Assembly: GCA_965368175.1 (NCBI GenBank) | Contig: CBDULX010000158.1 | Span: forward strand, 1-7,217 | Direction: 5' to 3' | Origin: CBDULX01 sp965368175 | GTDB taxonomy: Bacteria; Pseudomonadota; Gammaproteobacteria; SZUA-229 | Length of the DNA: 7,217 nt | Shown: in pieces, positions 1 through 4,969 of the stretch | Numbering within the stretch: the first letter of the stretch is position 1 | Layout of the letters: each line of letters starts with the position of its first letter | Position numbers and translations under genes: made by a program | The notes under the pieces: model-generated | What the model was told of the DNA's origin: nothing | Database searches by the model: none | What the model saw: the letters and a program-made list of their open reading frames with translations, nothing else

Positions 1-449
1 CCTGATTTCTTCAGCAAGCCAATATCATCCATGCGCATGCCGCGGTCCACGGCCTTGCACATGTCGTAGATGGTGAGCAGACTGATCTGCACCGCGGTGA
101 GGGCCTCCATTTCCACGCCGGTGACACCATTACATTCTACTGTTACTTTGCAATACACCCCTGGCATACTGTCTTCCGGCGTCAATTCAATATCGACATG
201 GGTGAGGGCAATAGAATGGCAGAGGGGGATCAGCTCCGAGGTTTTTTTTGCAGCCATAATACCGGCTACCCGGGCAATACCCAGAACGTCGCCTTTTTTA
301 TGATTGCCCTGTTTGATCAATTCCAGGGTTTCAGGCAACATGAATATTCGGCCATCCGCCACTGCGATACGCCGGGTTAGCGTTTTTTTCCCCACATCCA
401 CCATATGGACTTCGCCGGATGCGTTAAAATGGGTTAGTTTATCACTCAT
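1..449 (-). CDS. moaC: Cyclic pyranopterin monophosphate synthase MoaC (3' end cut by window edge)
   Basis: MoaC converts the rearranged GTP intermediate made by MoaA into cyclic pyranopterin monophosphate, an early step of molybdenum cofactor synthesis in the cytoplasm. Reading leftward from the ATG at 449-447 gives 149 uninterrupted residues before the edge; the family is about 160 residues, so only about ten are missing. Visible family motifs are LCHSIALTHVDIEL (residues 76-89), VECNGVTGVEMEALTAV (104-120) and YDMCKAVDRGM (128-138). The last contains the Asp129 and Lys132 that correspond to the catalytic Asp-Lys pair of Escherichia coli MoaC. The gene is preceded by a GAAGG-type ribosome site about nine bases from the ATG. 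It diverges from moaD with 57 bp between the starts, whereas many relatives keep moaC, moaD and moaE collinear. The identification is very secure; the C-terminus is not visible. Confidence 0.96.
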   Translation of the reverse strand, partial: MSDKLTHFNASGEVHMVDVGKKTLTRRIAVADGRIFMLPETLELIKQGNHKKGDVLGIARVAGIMAAKKTSELIPLCHSIALTHVDIELTPEDSMPGVYCKVTVECNGVTGVEMEALTAVQISLLTIYDMCKAVDRGMRMDDIGLLKKS

Positions 450-506
450 GGGTTTACCTTCAGTTTTTCTGTCGGCTAGACTATCAGAAGGCTTCAGGAA
501 TATCGA

Positions 507-740
507 ATGACCGTTAATGTAAAATTTTTCGCCAGCCTGCGTGAACAGGTCGGCAAAGGCGATGACAGCATCCCCTACCAGACCGGCATGACCGCCCTGG
601 ACGTCTGGCAGCAGGCTACGAACAGTACTTCCATACCGAGAAATACTCTGTGTGCGATCAATATGGAATATGTGGATAAACAGCAGGCTGTGGCCGATGG
701 CGATGAAGTCGCCTTTTTTCCACCGGTTACCGGAGGTTAG
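507..740 (+). CDS. moaD: Molybdopterin synthase small subunit (sulfur carrier) MoaD
   Basis: MoaD is the small ubiquitin-fold sulfur carrier of molybdopterin synthase. Its C-terminal glycine is adenylated by MoaB/MoeB-type enzymes and thiocarboxylated, then donates sulfur inside the MoaE dimer. The protein has 77 residues, normal for the family. It starts MTVNVKFFASLRE, the usual first strand and helix, and ends FFPPVTGG, with the essential terminal Gly-Gly intact. An AGGA ribosome site (496-499) lies seven bases before the ATG. A weak promoter can be proposed in the divergent gap (TTTACC at 453-458, TAGACT at 477-482, 18 bp apart), but both boxes match only moderately. moaE starts one base after this stop codon, so the two are surely co-transcribed. 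Confidence 0.96.
   Translation: MTVNVKFFASLREQVGKGDDSIPYQTGMTALDVWQQATNSTSIPRNTLCAINMEYVDKQQAVADGDEVAFFPPVTGG
732..736 (+). promoter_or_regulatory. Ribosome binding site of moaE inside the moaD Gly-Gly codons
   Basis: The GGAGG motif lies in the last two glycine codons of moaD and sits five bases before the ATG at 742. It fixes the moaE start against the longer open frame that begins at 652 inside moaD. Confidence 0.8.
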
Positions 741-741
741 T

Positions 742-1176
742 ATGGCTGTTGAAATCCATAATCAATCCTTCAATCCCTGGCAGGCCATACAGCAGTATCA
801 GCAACAACACATGGAAGCCGGTAAATACGGCGCCACCGCCAGTTTTGTCGGAACCATGCGGGATTTTAATGAAGGCGATACAGTTCAGGCAATGACCCTG
901 GAACACTACCCAGGCATGACCGAGTCTTATCTGGACAAAATTTGTGATGAAGCTAAGGACCGCTGGGATATCATTGACTGCCTGATTGTGCACCGGGTAG
1001 GTGAGATCATGCCTGATGACCCCATCGTGCTCACGGTGGTCTGGTCTGCACACCGAGGCGCCGCTTTCGATGCCTGCCGGTTTTTAATGGAAGAACTCAA
1101 ATCCCGTGCGCCGTTCTGGAAAAAAGAAAACCTGGAACAGGGGCACCGATGGGTAGAAAAAAATACCCCGGGGTAA
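742..1176 (+). CDS. moaE: Molybdopterin synthase catalytic subunit MoaE
   Basis: MoaE forms the central dimer of molybdopterin synthase. It binds cyclic pyranopterin monophosphate and receives two sulfurs from thiocarboxylated MoaD to build the dithiolene. The 144-residue product begins MAVEIHNQSF and is close to the E. coli length (about 150). Family signatures are FVGTMRD (35-41), LEHYPGMTE (53-61), HRVGEI (84-89), VWSAHRGAAFDACR (100-113) and LKSRAPFWKKE (119-129). His104-Arg105, Lys120 and Lys127 correspond to the substrate-binding and catalytic residues of the E. coli enzyme. The start at 742 is chosen because a strong GGAGG lies just upstream and homologous proteins begin here. The gene follows moaD after a single base. 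Its stop is seven bases before a palindromic repeat that can end transcription. Confidence 0.96.
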   Translation: MAVEIHNQSFNPWQAIQQYQQQHMEAGKYGATASFVGTMRDFNEGDTVQAMTLEHYPGMTESYLDKICDEAKDRWDIIDCLIVHRVGEIMPDDPIVLTVVWSAHRGAAFDACRFLMEELKSRAPFWKKENLEQGHRWVEKNTPG

Positions 1177-1183
1177 AAATTAA

Positions 1184-1262
1184 TTTGCCACTGAGTCACA
1201 GAGTACACTGAGAAGTATTAATTTAAAAAGCCTCTGCGATCTCTGCGACTCTGTGGCGAGGC
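1184..1262. repeat. Imperfect palindromic repeat built from 9-base words (copy A)
   Basis: The left arm (about 1184-1213) reads as consecutive 9-base words CCACTGAGT, CACAGAGTA and CACTGAGAA. The right arm (about 1232-1261) contains CTCTGCGAT and CTCTGCGAC followed by TCTGTGGCG, roughly the reverse complement of the left arm with about six mismatches over 26 bases. The loop is 18 bases and AT-rich. It fills the space between moaE and the degQ-tail remnant, which face each other. A related element (copy B) lies at 2531-2684. From general memory, similar CTCTGTG-type intergenic repeats occur in many environmental bacterial genomes, but I cannot confirm that here. Confidence 0.8.
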
Positions 1263-1270
1263 TTTAGTTT
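1227..1270 (+). terminator. Candidate terminator of moaDE
   Basis: AAAGCCTC (1227-1234) pairs with GAGGCTTT (1258-1265) as an 8 bp stem around a 23-base loop, followed by AGTTTTT. It overlaps the right arm of repeat A and lies about 50 bases after the moaE stop, so it fits as the end of the moaDE transcript. The large loop makes it a moderate rather than strong intrinsic terminator. Confidence 0.5.
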
Positions 1271-1274
1271 TTAC

Positions 1275-1393
1275 TCACTTCAACAAAATAAACAACGCCG
1301 TGCCATTGCGCTGGATATTCAGCAACAACTGACCTTTTCCAGATATTTTTTTCAATTGTTCCAGACTTTTCACCGTTTTTCGATTCACTGATA
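1275..1393 (-). pseudogene. 3'-terminal fragment of degQ (duplicated tail)
   Basis: This stretch aligns without gaps to the last about 119 bp of the intact degQ gene at 2715-2833, at a constant offset of 1440 bp. Positions 1284-1373 are identical to 2724-2813 (90 bp). The frame is open and ends at the same TGA, so it would encode SVNRKTVKSLEQLKK and onward to TALFILLK. There is no start codon, no ribosome site and no PDZ or protease portion. An in-frame TAA lies upstream at 1430-1428. Six substitutions lie outside the identical run (1283, 1374, 1376, 1377, 1380, 1388). They touch five codons, of which four are synonymous and one is Pro to Thr. Upstream similarity fades at about 1390-1396, next to the terminator of the lipoprotein gene. 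It is a remnant, not a gene, and marks the far end of an inserted segment. Confidence 0.9.
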
Positions 1394-1423
1394 TATAAAA
1401 TACAGCCACCCCGGAGGGTGACT
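1394..1423 (-). terminator. Rho-independent terminator of the lipoprotein gene
   Basis: On the minus strand, bases 1423-1404 form an 8 bp stem (one G-T pair) closing a TCCG loop. C(UCCG)G belongs to the very stable UNCG tetraloop class. The stem is followed by GTATTTTATAT. It starts about 18 bases after the lipoprotein stop codon, which is ideal placement. Its T-rich tail abuts the degQ remnant. Confidence 0.8.
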
Positions 1424-1440
1424 CGTATTACTCTTTGATA

Positions 1441-2292
1441 TCAAAGTTGTATATTAAAAACAGCCGCTTCACCAGCGTCCAGTTTCAATGTTGCCTGATG
1501 ACTGAAATCGATGATTTCATCAGATTCACTCAGATCATCCGAAGCGTCACAGGTGAATGCAATAGTATAGCTTCCTGCAGGTAAAAATCCGGCCGAATAT
1601 TCATACGAACCTTGCTCTGACAGAGCAACACTAAATATCGCATCATCTGTCCCATCCAGATCGTCCACCGCATCACCTTCATTGAAAAGATATACACCGG
1701 GTGAACAACCGGCCGTCACCAGACTGCTATCAAGCGTACCTGACAAGGACGCAGACAAGGCTGTTTCAACCATGCGCAGTGTAGGCCGCATGATATAAGT
1801 GCCTTCTCCGGTCATATGAACCGATTTACGCAAATCAAAATCAATCGTAAACTCGTTATTGGTATCGGGCGAGACAGTAAATGAGCGGTTTAGCTTCAAG
1901 CCATTATTGTCACCACTGGGAATGGTCAGTTCATGCTGACCCAGGCTATCAATAATATAGGTTTGCGCGGGATCTTCATCGAGAGTCAAACGAAGCCATT
2001 GATAATGCCCTGCGGACACCAGCTCCTGATCCAGTAAATCCAGTGACCGGGTCCCGGTCAAGCTCATCAAATCGACCTGTCTGGGCTGATCAAGCAAAAT
2101 TGTTTCTGCATTAGCACCGGATTTCTTGATGGTAACCGCTGTAAAAGTAACCACTACAGACTGCACACCATCAACCGAAGCATCAGTAACCGCCAGAGTC
2201 AGACTGCCTGTCTCAGTGCCGCTGTCACAGCCAGCCAGTAGAAAAACCAGGGCTAGTGAATATATCTTTGAAGCATTTTTTTGTATGTTCAT
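1441..2292 (-). CDS. DUF4382-type lipoprotein of unknown function
   Basis: This is a predicted lipoprotein of 283 residues. The N-terminus has two lysines, a hydrophobic stretch (about 11-20) and the lipobox LLAGC with Cys22 as the lipidated residue. The next residue is Asp, which in E. coli favours retention in the inner membrane, though that rule is not universal. Residues about 29-176 resemble the DUF4382 family: LTLAVTDASVDGVQSVVV (31-48), LKLNRSFTV (132-140), FTIDFDLRKSV (148-158) and MRPTLRMVE (168-176). Residues about 180-283 look like a second beta-rich domain with Cys196 and Cys248, which could form a disulfide; the pattern recalls carboxypeptidase-regulatory/transthyretin-like folds, but this is only a resemblance. 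GGAGGT (2306-2301) sits eight bases before the ATG. The gene is monocistronic, has its own terminator, and is enclosed between degQ and a copy of the degQ tail, which suggests acquisition. The family has no established function that I know of. Confidence 0.85.
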   Translation of the reverse strand: MNIQKNASKIYSLALVFLLAGCDSGTETGSLTLAVTDASVDGVQSVVVTFTAVTIKKSGANAETILLDQPRQVDLMSLTGTRSLDLLDQELVSAGHYQWLRLTLDEDPAQTYIIDSLGQHELTIPSGDNNGLKLNRSFTVSPDTNNEFTIDFDLRKSVHMTGEGTYIMRPTLRMVETALSASLSGTLDSSLVTAGCSPGVYLFNEGDAVDDLDGTDDAIFSVALSEQGSYEYSAGFLPAGSYTIAFTCDASDDLSESDEIIDFSHQATLKLDAGEAAVFNIQL

Positions 2293-2530
2293 TTTAAAAT
2301 ACCTCCATATTGTAGAGCTGGTCTTATCTTATTAAATATGCTCTGGACAAAGTGCGAACTGACCAGCGAATATATAATATTCTTGTCTGGCATTTATTCT
2401 GCATATTCAATCACAGTTTAATTTAGACACCATACGCCTTACATCTACCCTGCTGTAGATCAGCTTTTTTATTAACCATTTATAAAACCAGCACATACAG
2501 GCTTATTGATATATAAATTGGAATAAAGCT
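2293..2530. other. AT-rich upstream region of the lipoprotein gene
   Basis: No convincing gene is seen here. The stretch is visibly richer in A+T than the flanking genes, with runs such as TATATAATATT. It probably holds the lipoprotein promoter and leader. A small perfect stem ATCTAC/GTAGAT (2443-2448, 2455-2460) is followed on the plus strand by CAGCTTTTTT, but no plus-strand gene precedes it, so I do not call it a terminator. Confidence 0.5.
2331..2358 (-). promoter_or_regulatory. Weak candidate promoter of the lipoprotein gene
   Basis: On the minus strand TTCGCA (2358-2353) and TTTAAT (2336-2331) are separated by 16 bp. The -10 box matches five of six consensus bases and the -35 four of six. 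The expected transcript would start roughly 30 bases before the ATG. In such AT-rich DNA chance matches are common. Confidence 0.3.
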
Positions 2531-2684
2531 AAAATATTTGCCACTGAGGCACAGAGAACGCAGAGTACATATTGGTTTTAAAGTATTCGCAAGATTTCTT
2601 TTAATAACGTTCGTACAAACTGCATATTGTTATGGACATCTTAAAAAAATACTCTGAGTTCTCTGTGCCTCCGCGGCAAGATTT
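2531..2684. repeat. Palindromic repeat with long loop, MITE-like (copy B)
   Basis: The left arm (2531-2567) contains TTGCCACTGAGGCACAGAG, and the right arm (2650-2684) is its reverse complement with about three mismatches over the inner 29 bases. The arms are much better matched than in copy A but enclose 82 bases instead of 18. The same CACTGAG/CACAGAG/CGCAGAG words recur at 9-base spacing. It lies directly after the degQ stop, 30 bases away, so it may end or stabilise the degQ transcript. I see no transposase and no clear target-site duplication at its borders. Confidence 0.8.
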
Positions 2685-2714
2685 AAATTCCATACCCGGC
2701 AAGCTGTGTTTATA

Positions 2715-2833
2715 TCACTTCAGCAAAATAAACAACGCCGTGCCATTGCGCTGGATATTCAGCAACAACTGACCTTTTCCAGATATTTTTTTCAATTGTT
2801 CCAGACTTTTCACTGGCTTACGATTCACCGATA
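2715..2833 (-). repeat. Parental copy of the duplicated degQ tail
   Basis: This last part of the intact degQ gene, covering roughly the final 39 codons of the second PDZ domain, is repeated in the same orientation at 1275-1393. The 90 bp identical core here is 2724-2813. Recombination between the two cores would remove exactly 1440 bp and leave degQ complete. Confidence 0.9.
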
Positions 2834-4073
2834 ATATCTCATCGCCCTTTCGCAATCGCGCATACCAGGCTGGGCTGCCCTGGGCTACATCCAGAATCAC
2901 TATGTGATTGATCGACTCATCATCGTTATCCGGTAACTGACCAATCACCGCGCCAGCCAGTCTTGGTGATATTTTTTCACCGGCAACGGTCTGTTGTTTG
3001 GGTTCCTGAATCTTCGCTTTCAGGGTCATGGCCTGGCCATTGCGCAGCAATTTGATATTCAGGTGCTGGCCAATACGCACCAGCCCTACTGCATTACGCA
3101 TATCCATGGCATTTTTAATTTTGCGGCCATTCACTTCGACCACCACATCACCCACCTCAAGACCGGCCTGAGCAGCCGCTGAATCGGGTATCACTTTGGA
3201 AATGACCGCACCCTTGCGCTCTTTCAGATTAAACGCTTCGGCCAGATCCATGGTCAGGTCCTGGGTAACCACACCCAGCACACCCCGTTGCACTTCACCG
3301 TGCTCCACCAGCTGGTTGATAATTTGCTGCACCATATTAATGGGAATCGCAAAACCTATGCCCACATTACCCCCGGAACCCCCAGGAGCGATAATCGCCG
3401 TATTCATGCCCACCAGTTCACCATCCAGGTTCACCAGCGCACCGCCGGAATTGCCCGGATTGATAGACGCGTCAGTCTGAATAAAATCTTCATAACCTTC
3501 TATTCCCAGGCCACTGCGCCCTAAAGCGCTGACAATACCCGAGGTCACGGTTTGCCCCAAGCCGAATGGATTACCTATGGCCACCACGAAATCTCCCACT
3601 CGCAATTCACTGGAATCGGCCAGTTTTATTGCGGTAAGCCCTTTAGCCGGCACCTGCAGCAGCGCGACATCGGCCTCGGGATCAGAACCCAGCAGCCTGG
3701 CCTGAAGTTCGCGTCCATCCCGCAGGGTAATGGTGATTTCATCTGCACGCCCCACCACGTGGTTGTTGGTGATGATATAACCCTTCTCGGCATCAATCAC
3801 TACACCGGATCCCAGGCTCTGGGGGCGGCTTTGTTGTGGCTGGTTTGGAATATCAAAAAAACGTCTGAAAAACGGATCATTGAACAATGGGTTCTGGCTA
3901 ATGTTTACTTTGCTGCTAGTAGAGATATTAACCACCGCAGGGGTCACCTGCTCGACCATATCCGCCAGTGATGGCAGCGCCTGCCCCTTCAGCTGAGCCG
4001 GAATAGCCGCCTGGACTAATCCCATATTCAACGTCAATAATAGCACCAGAACCTGCTTATACATTTTTTGCAT
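2715..4073 (-). CDS. degQ: Periplasmic serine endoprotease, Do/DegQ family
   Basis: This is a periplasmic protease and chaperone that degrades misfolded envelope proteins. The 452-residue product has a signal peptide (charged start, hydrophobic core about 8-20, cleavage probably after GLVQA near 22), a trypsin-like domain and two PDZ domains (about 257-355 and 370-452). The catalytic triad is visible: His105 in TNNHVV, Asp135 in EADVALL and Ser209 in NPGNSGG. The loop between the signal and the protease core is short, and the total length matches E. coli DegQ (455) better than DegP (474); AlgW/MucD-type naming is also possible. The ATG at 4073 has a run of five Gs only one base upstream, too close. 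The ATG at 4064 (fourth residue) has it ten bases away, so translation may start there. The gene diverges from an FkpA-type isomerase, and its 3' tail is duplicated at 1275-1393. Confidence 0.93.
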   Translation of the reverse strand: MQKMYKQVLVLLLTLNMGLVQAAIPAQLKGQALPSLADMVEQVTPAVVNISTSSKVNISQNPLFNDPFFRRFFDIPNQPQQSRPQSLGSGVVIDAEKGYIITNNHVVGRADEITITLRDGRELQARLLGSDPEADVALLQVPAKGLTAIKLADSSELRVGDFVVAIGNPFGLGQTVTSGIVSALGRSGLGIEGYEDFIQTDASINPGNSGGALVNLDGELVGMNTAIIAPGGSGGNVGIGFAIPINMVQQIINQLVEHGEVQRGVLGVVTQDLTMDLAEAFNLKERKGAVISKVIPDSAAAQAGLEVGDVVVEVNGRKIKNAMDMRNAVGLVRIGQHLNIKLLRNGQAMTLKAKIQEPKQQTVAGEKISPRLAGAVIGQLPDNDDESINHIVILDVAQGSPAWYARLRKGDEILSVNRKPVKSLEQLKKISGKGQLLLNIQRNGTALFILLK

Positions 4074-4088
4074 ACCCCCAAAAAGTAA

Positions 4089-4118
4089 TTGACACTAGAC
4101 TGGCTTCACAAGTATTAG
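4089..4118 (+). promoter_or_regulatory. Candidate sigma-70 promoter of the FKBP gene
   Basis: A perfect TTGACA (4089-4094) is followed after 18 bp by TATTAG (4113-4118), four of six bases of the -10 consensus. It would give a leader of about 80 bases. It overlaps the degQ candidate promoter on the opposite strand. A second, weaker sigma-E-like pair, CGACTT (4134-4139) and CCTGA (4156-4160) 16 bp apart, lies downstream on the same strand. Confidence 0.45.
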
Positions 4119-4121
4119 TTC
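4095..4121 (-). promoter_or_regulatory. Candidate sigma-E-like promoter of degQ
   Basis: On the minus strand GAACTA (4121-4116) and TCTAG (4099-4095) are separated by exactly 16 bp. The sigma-E consensus in E. coli is GAACTT, about 16 bp, then TCTGA or TCTAA. The predicted start would lie about 15-25 bases before the ATG. degP-class genes are classic envelope-stress targets, which fits, but the assignment rests on pattern match alone. Confidence 0.4.
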
Positions 4122-4204
4122 ACAGGACTTTCACGACTTGCAGCCCTGACCAGGCCCTGATAAGGTTTCACCCTCATTTTATAAATCATCAAAGGGCATT
4201 ACCA

Positions 4205-4897
4205 ATGTTAAAACACATTTCTGTTGTGCTGGGTTGTATAGGATTACTAGGCTGCTTCGACAGCATGGCGGACCAGTCACTAGATTCCCAGAAAGATAAA
4301 GCCAGTTATAGTATTGGTATAAATCTGGGGACACAATTATCACAAAACAAGGATGATATTGATGTCGATAAAGTCATCATGGGCATGAAAGAAGCATTTG
4401 CAGGTAAAGAACCCCGGTTGACCCCTGAAGAAACACGCACGGTAATGACTGAATTCCAGCAGAGCATGCAGGCAAAACAGCAGGAAAAAGTGAAAGCCCT
4501 TTCAGAAAAAAACAAGAAAGACGGCGATGATTTCCTGGCCAAAAACAAGTCAGCGAAAGGTGTAAAAACCCTGGAAAGCGGCCTGCAATATCAGATAATT
4601 ACGGAAGGTACAGGTGACTCACCAAAAGTAACCGATACCGTAGTAACCCACTACACTGGCACCCTCATCGATGGCACGGAATTCGACAGCTCTCACAAGC
4701 GCGGACAACCGGCTACTTTCCCTGTTAACGGTGTAATAGCAGGCTGGACTGAAGCCCTGCAGAAAATGAAAGTCGGTGGCAAATGGAAACTGTTCATTCC
4801 ATCCGAGCTGGCTTATGGTGTCAATGCGCCACCACAGATTGGCCCCAACTCAGTACTGATTTTCGAAATTGAACTGCTGGAAATCAAGAAGAGTTAA
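4205..4897 (+). CDS. fkpA: FKBP-type peptidyl-prolyl isomerase, FkpA/Mip-like, exported
   Basis: This enzyme isomerises X-proline bonds and usually acts as a chaperone in the periplasm or at the outer membrane. The product has 230 residues. After an export signal (1-22), residues about 26-118 form the helical, lysine- and glutamine-rich FKBP_N dimerisation domain typical of FkpA and Mip. Residues about 125-228 form the FKBP catalytic domain. Active-site equivalents visible are Tyr150 in HYTG, Phe160-Asp161, Val177-Ile178, Trp181, Tyr204 in AYG and Phe220. The signal is ambiguous: LLGC at 14-17 could be a lipobox, while SMA-DQ at 20-24 could be a signal peptidase I site. AAAGGG (4191-4196) lies eight bases before the ATG. 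It diverges from degQ, pairing a folding helper with a protease. The family is certain; the exact name (FkpA, Mip or FklB) less so. Confidence 0.9.
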   Translation: MLKHISVVLGCIGLLGCFDSMADQSLDSQKDKASYSIGINLGTQLSQNKDDIDVDKVIMGMKEAFAGKEPRLTPEETRTVMTEFQQSMQAKQQEKVKALSEKNKKDGDDFLAKNKSAKGVKTLESGLQYQIITEGTGDSPKVTDTVVTHYTGTLIDGTEFDSSHKRGQPATFPVNGVIAGWTEALQKMKVGGKWKLFIPSELAYGVNAPPQIGPNSVLIFEIELLEIKKS

Positions 4898-4902
4898 ATA
4901 TA

Positions 4903-4968
4903 GTTAATGGTTGATCGTTGGTGGTTAATGGTTAACAACCAACCATCAACGATTAACCATCAACTTTG
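4903..4968. terminator. Long hairpin of 7-base words between convergent genes
   Basis: Bases 4903-4926 pair with 4941-4964 over 24 positions, with one mismatch and two G-U pairs on the plus-strand RNA. Inside, GGTT (4930-4933) pairs with AACC (4937-4940) around AAC, with AAT bulged. The sequence is a run of 7-base words (GTTAATG, GTTGATC, GTTGGTG, GTTAATG). TTTGTTT follows at 4965. It begins six bases after the FKBP stop and ends six bases before the yicC stop, so it is well placed to end both transcripts. It may equally be a dispersed palindromic repeat. Confidence 0.7.
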
Positions 4969-4969
4969 T

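Noticed and set aside
450..506. Molybdenum cofactor riboswitch before moaD or moaC
   Set aside because: The gap is only 57 bp, well below the size of the known Moco RNA, and no matching helices are evident.
652..741. Upstream extension of moaE giving a 174-residue protein
   Set aside because: The extra 30 residues lie wholly inside moaD in another frame, and a strong GGAGG precedes the ATG at 742.
1275..1427. Small gene encoding the degQ-tail peptide
   Set aside because: There is no ATG, GTG or TTG with a ribosome site in the right place before the homologous part, and a terminator lies immediately upstream.
2443..2470. Plus-strand terminator (6 bp stem followed by six Ts)
   Set aside because: The stem is short and AT-rich, the Ts are four bases away, and no plus-strand gene lies upstream.
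1184..2684. CRISPR array from the recurring CACAGAG words
   Set aside because: The words are contiguous 9-base units and inverted arms, with no regular repeat-spacer pattern and no cas gene.
1177..2714. Insertion sequence or integrative element with its own recombinase
   Set aside because: No transposase or integrase frame of any length is present on either strand; only the lipoprotein is coded.
3552..3971. 139-residue open frame opposite degQ, and similar frames opposite yicC and rph
   Set aside because: They are antisense shadows of strongly conserved genes with no ribosome site or recognisable protein features.
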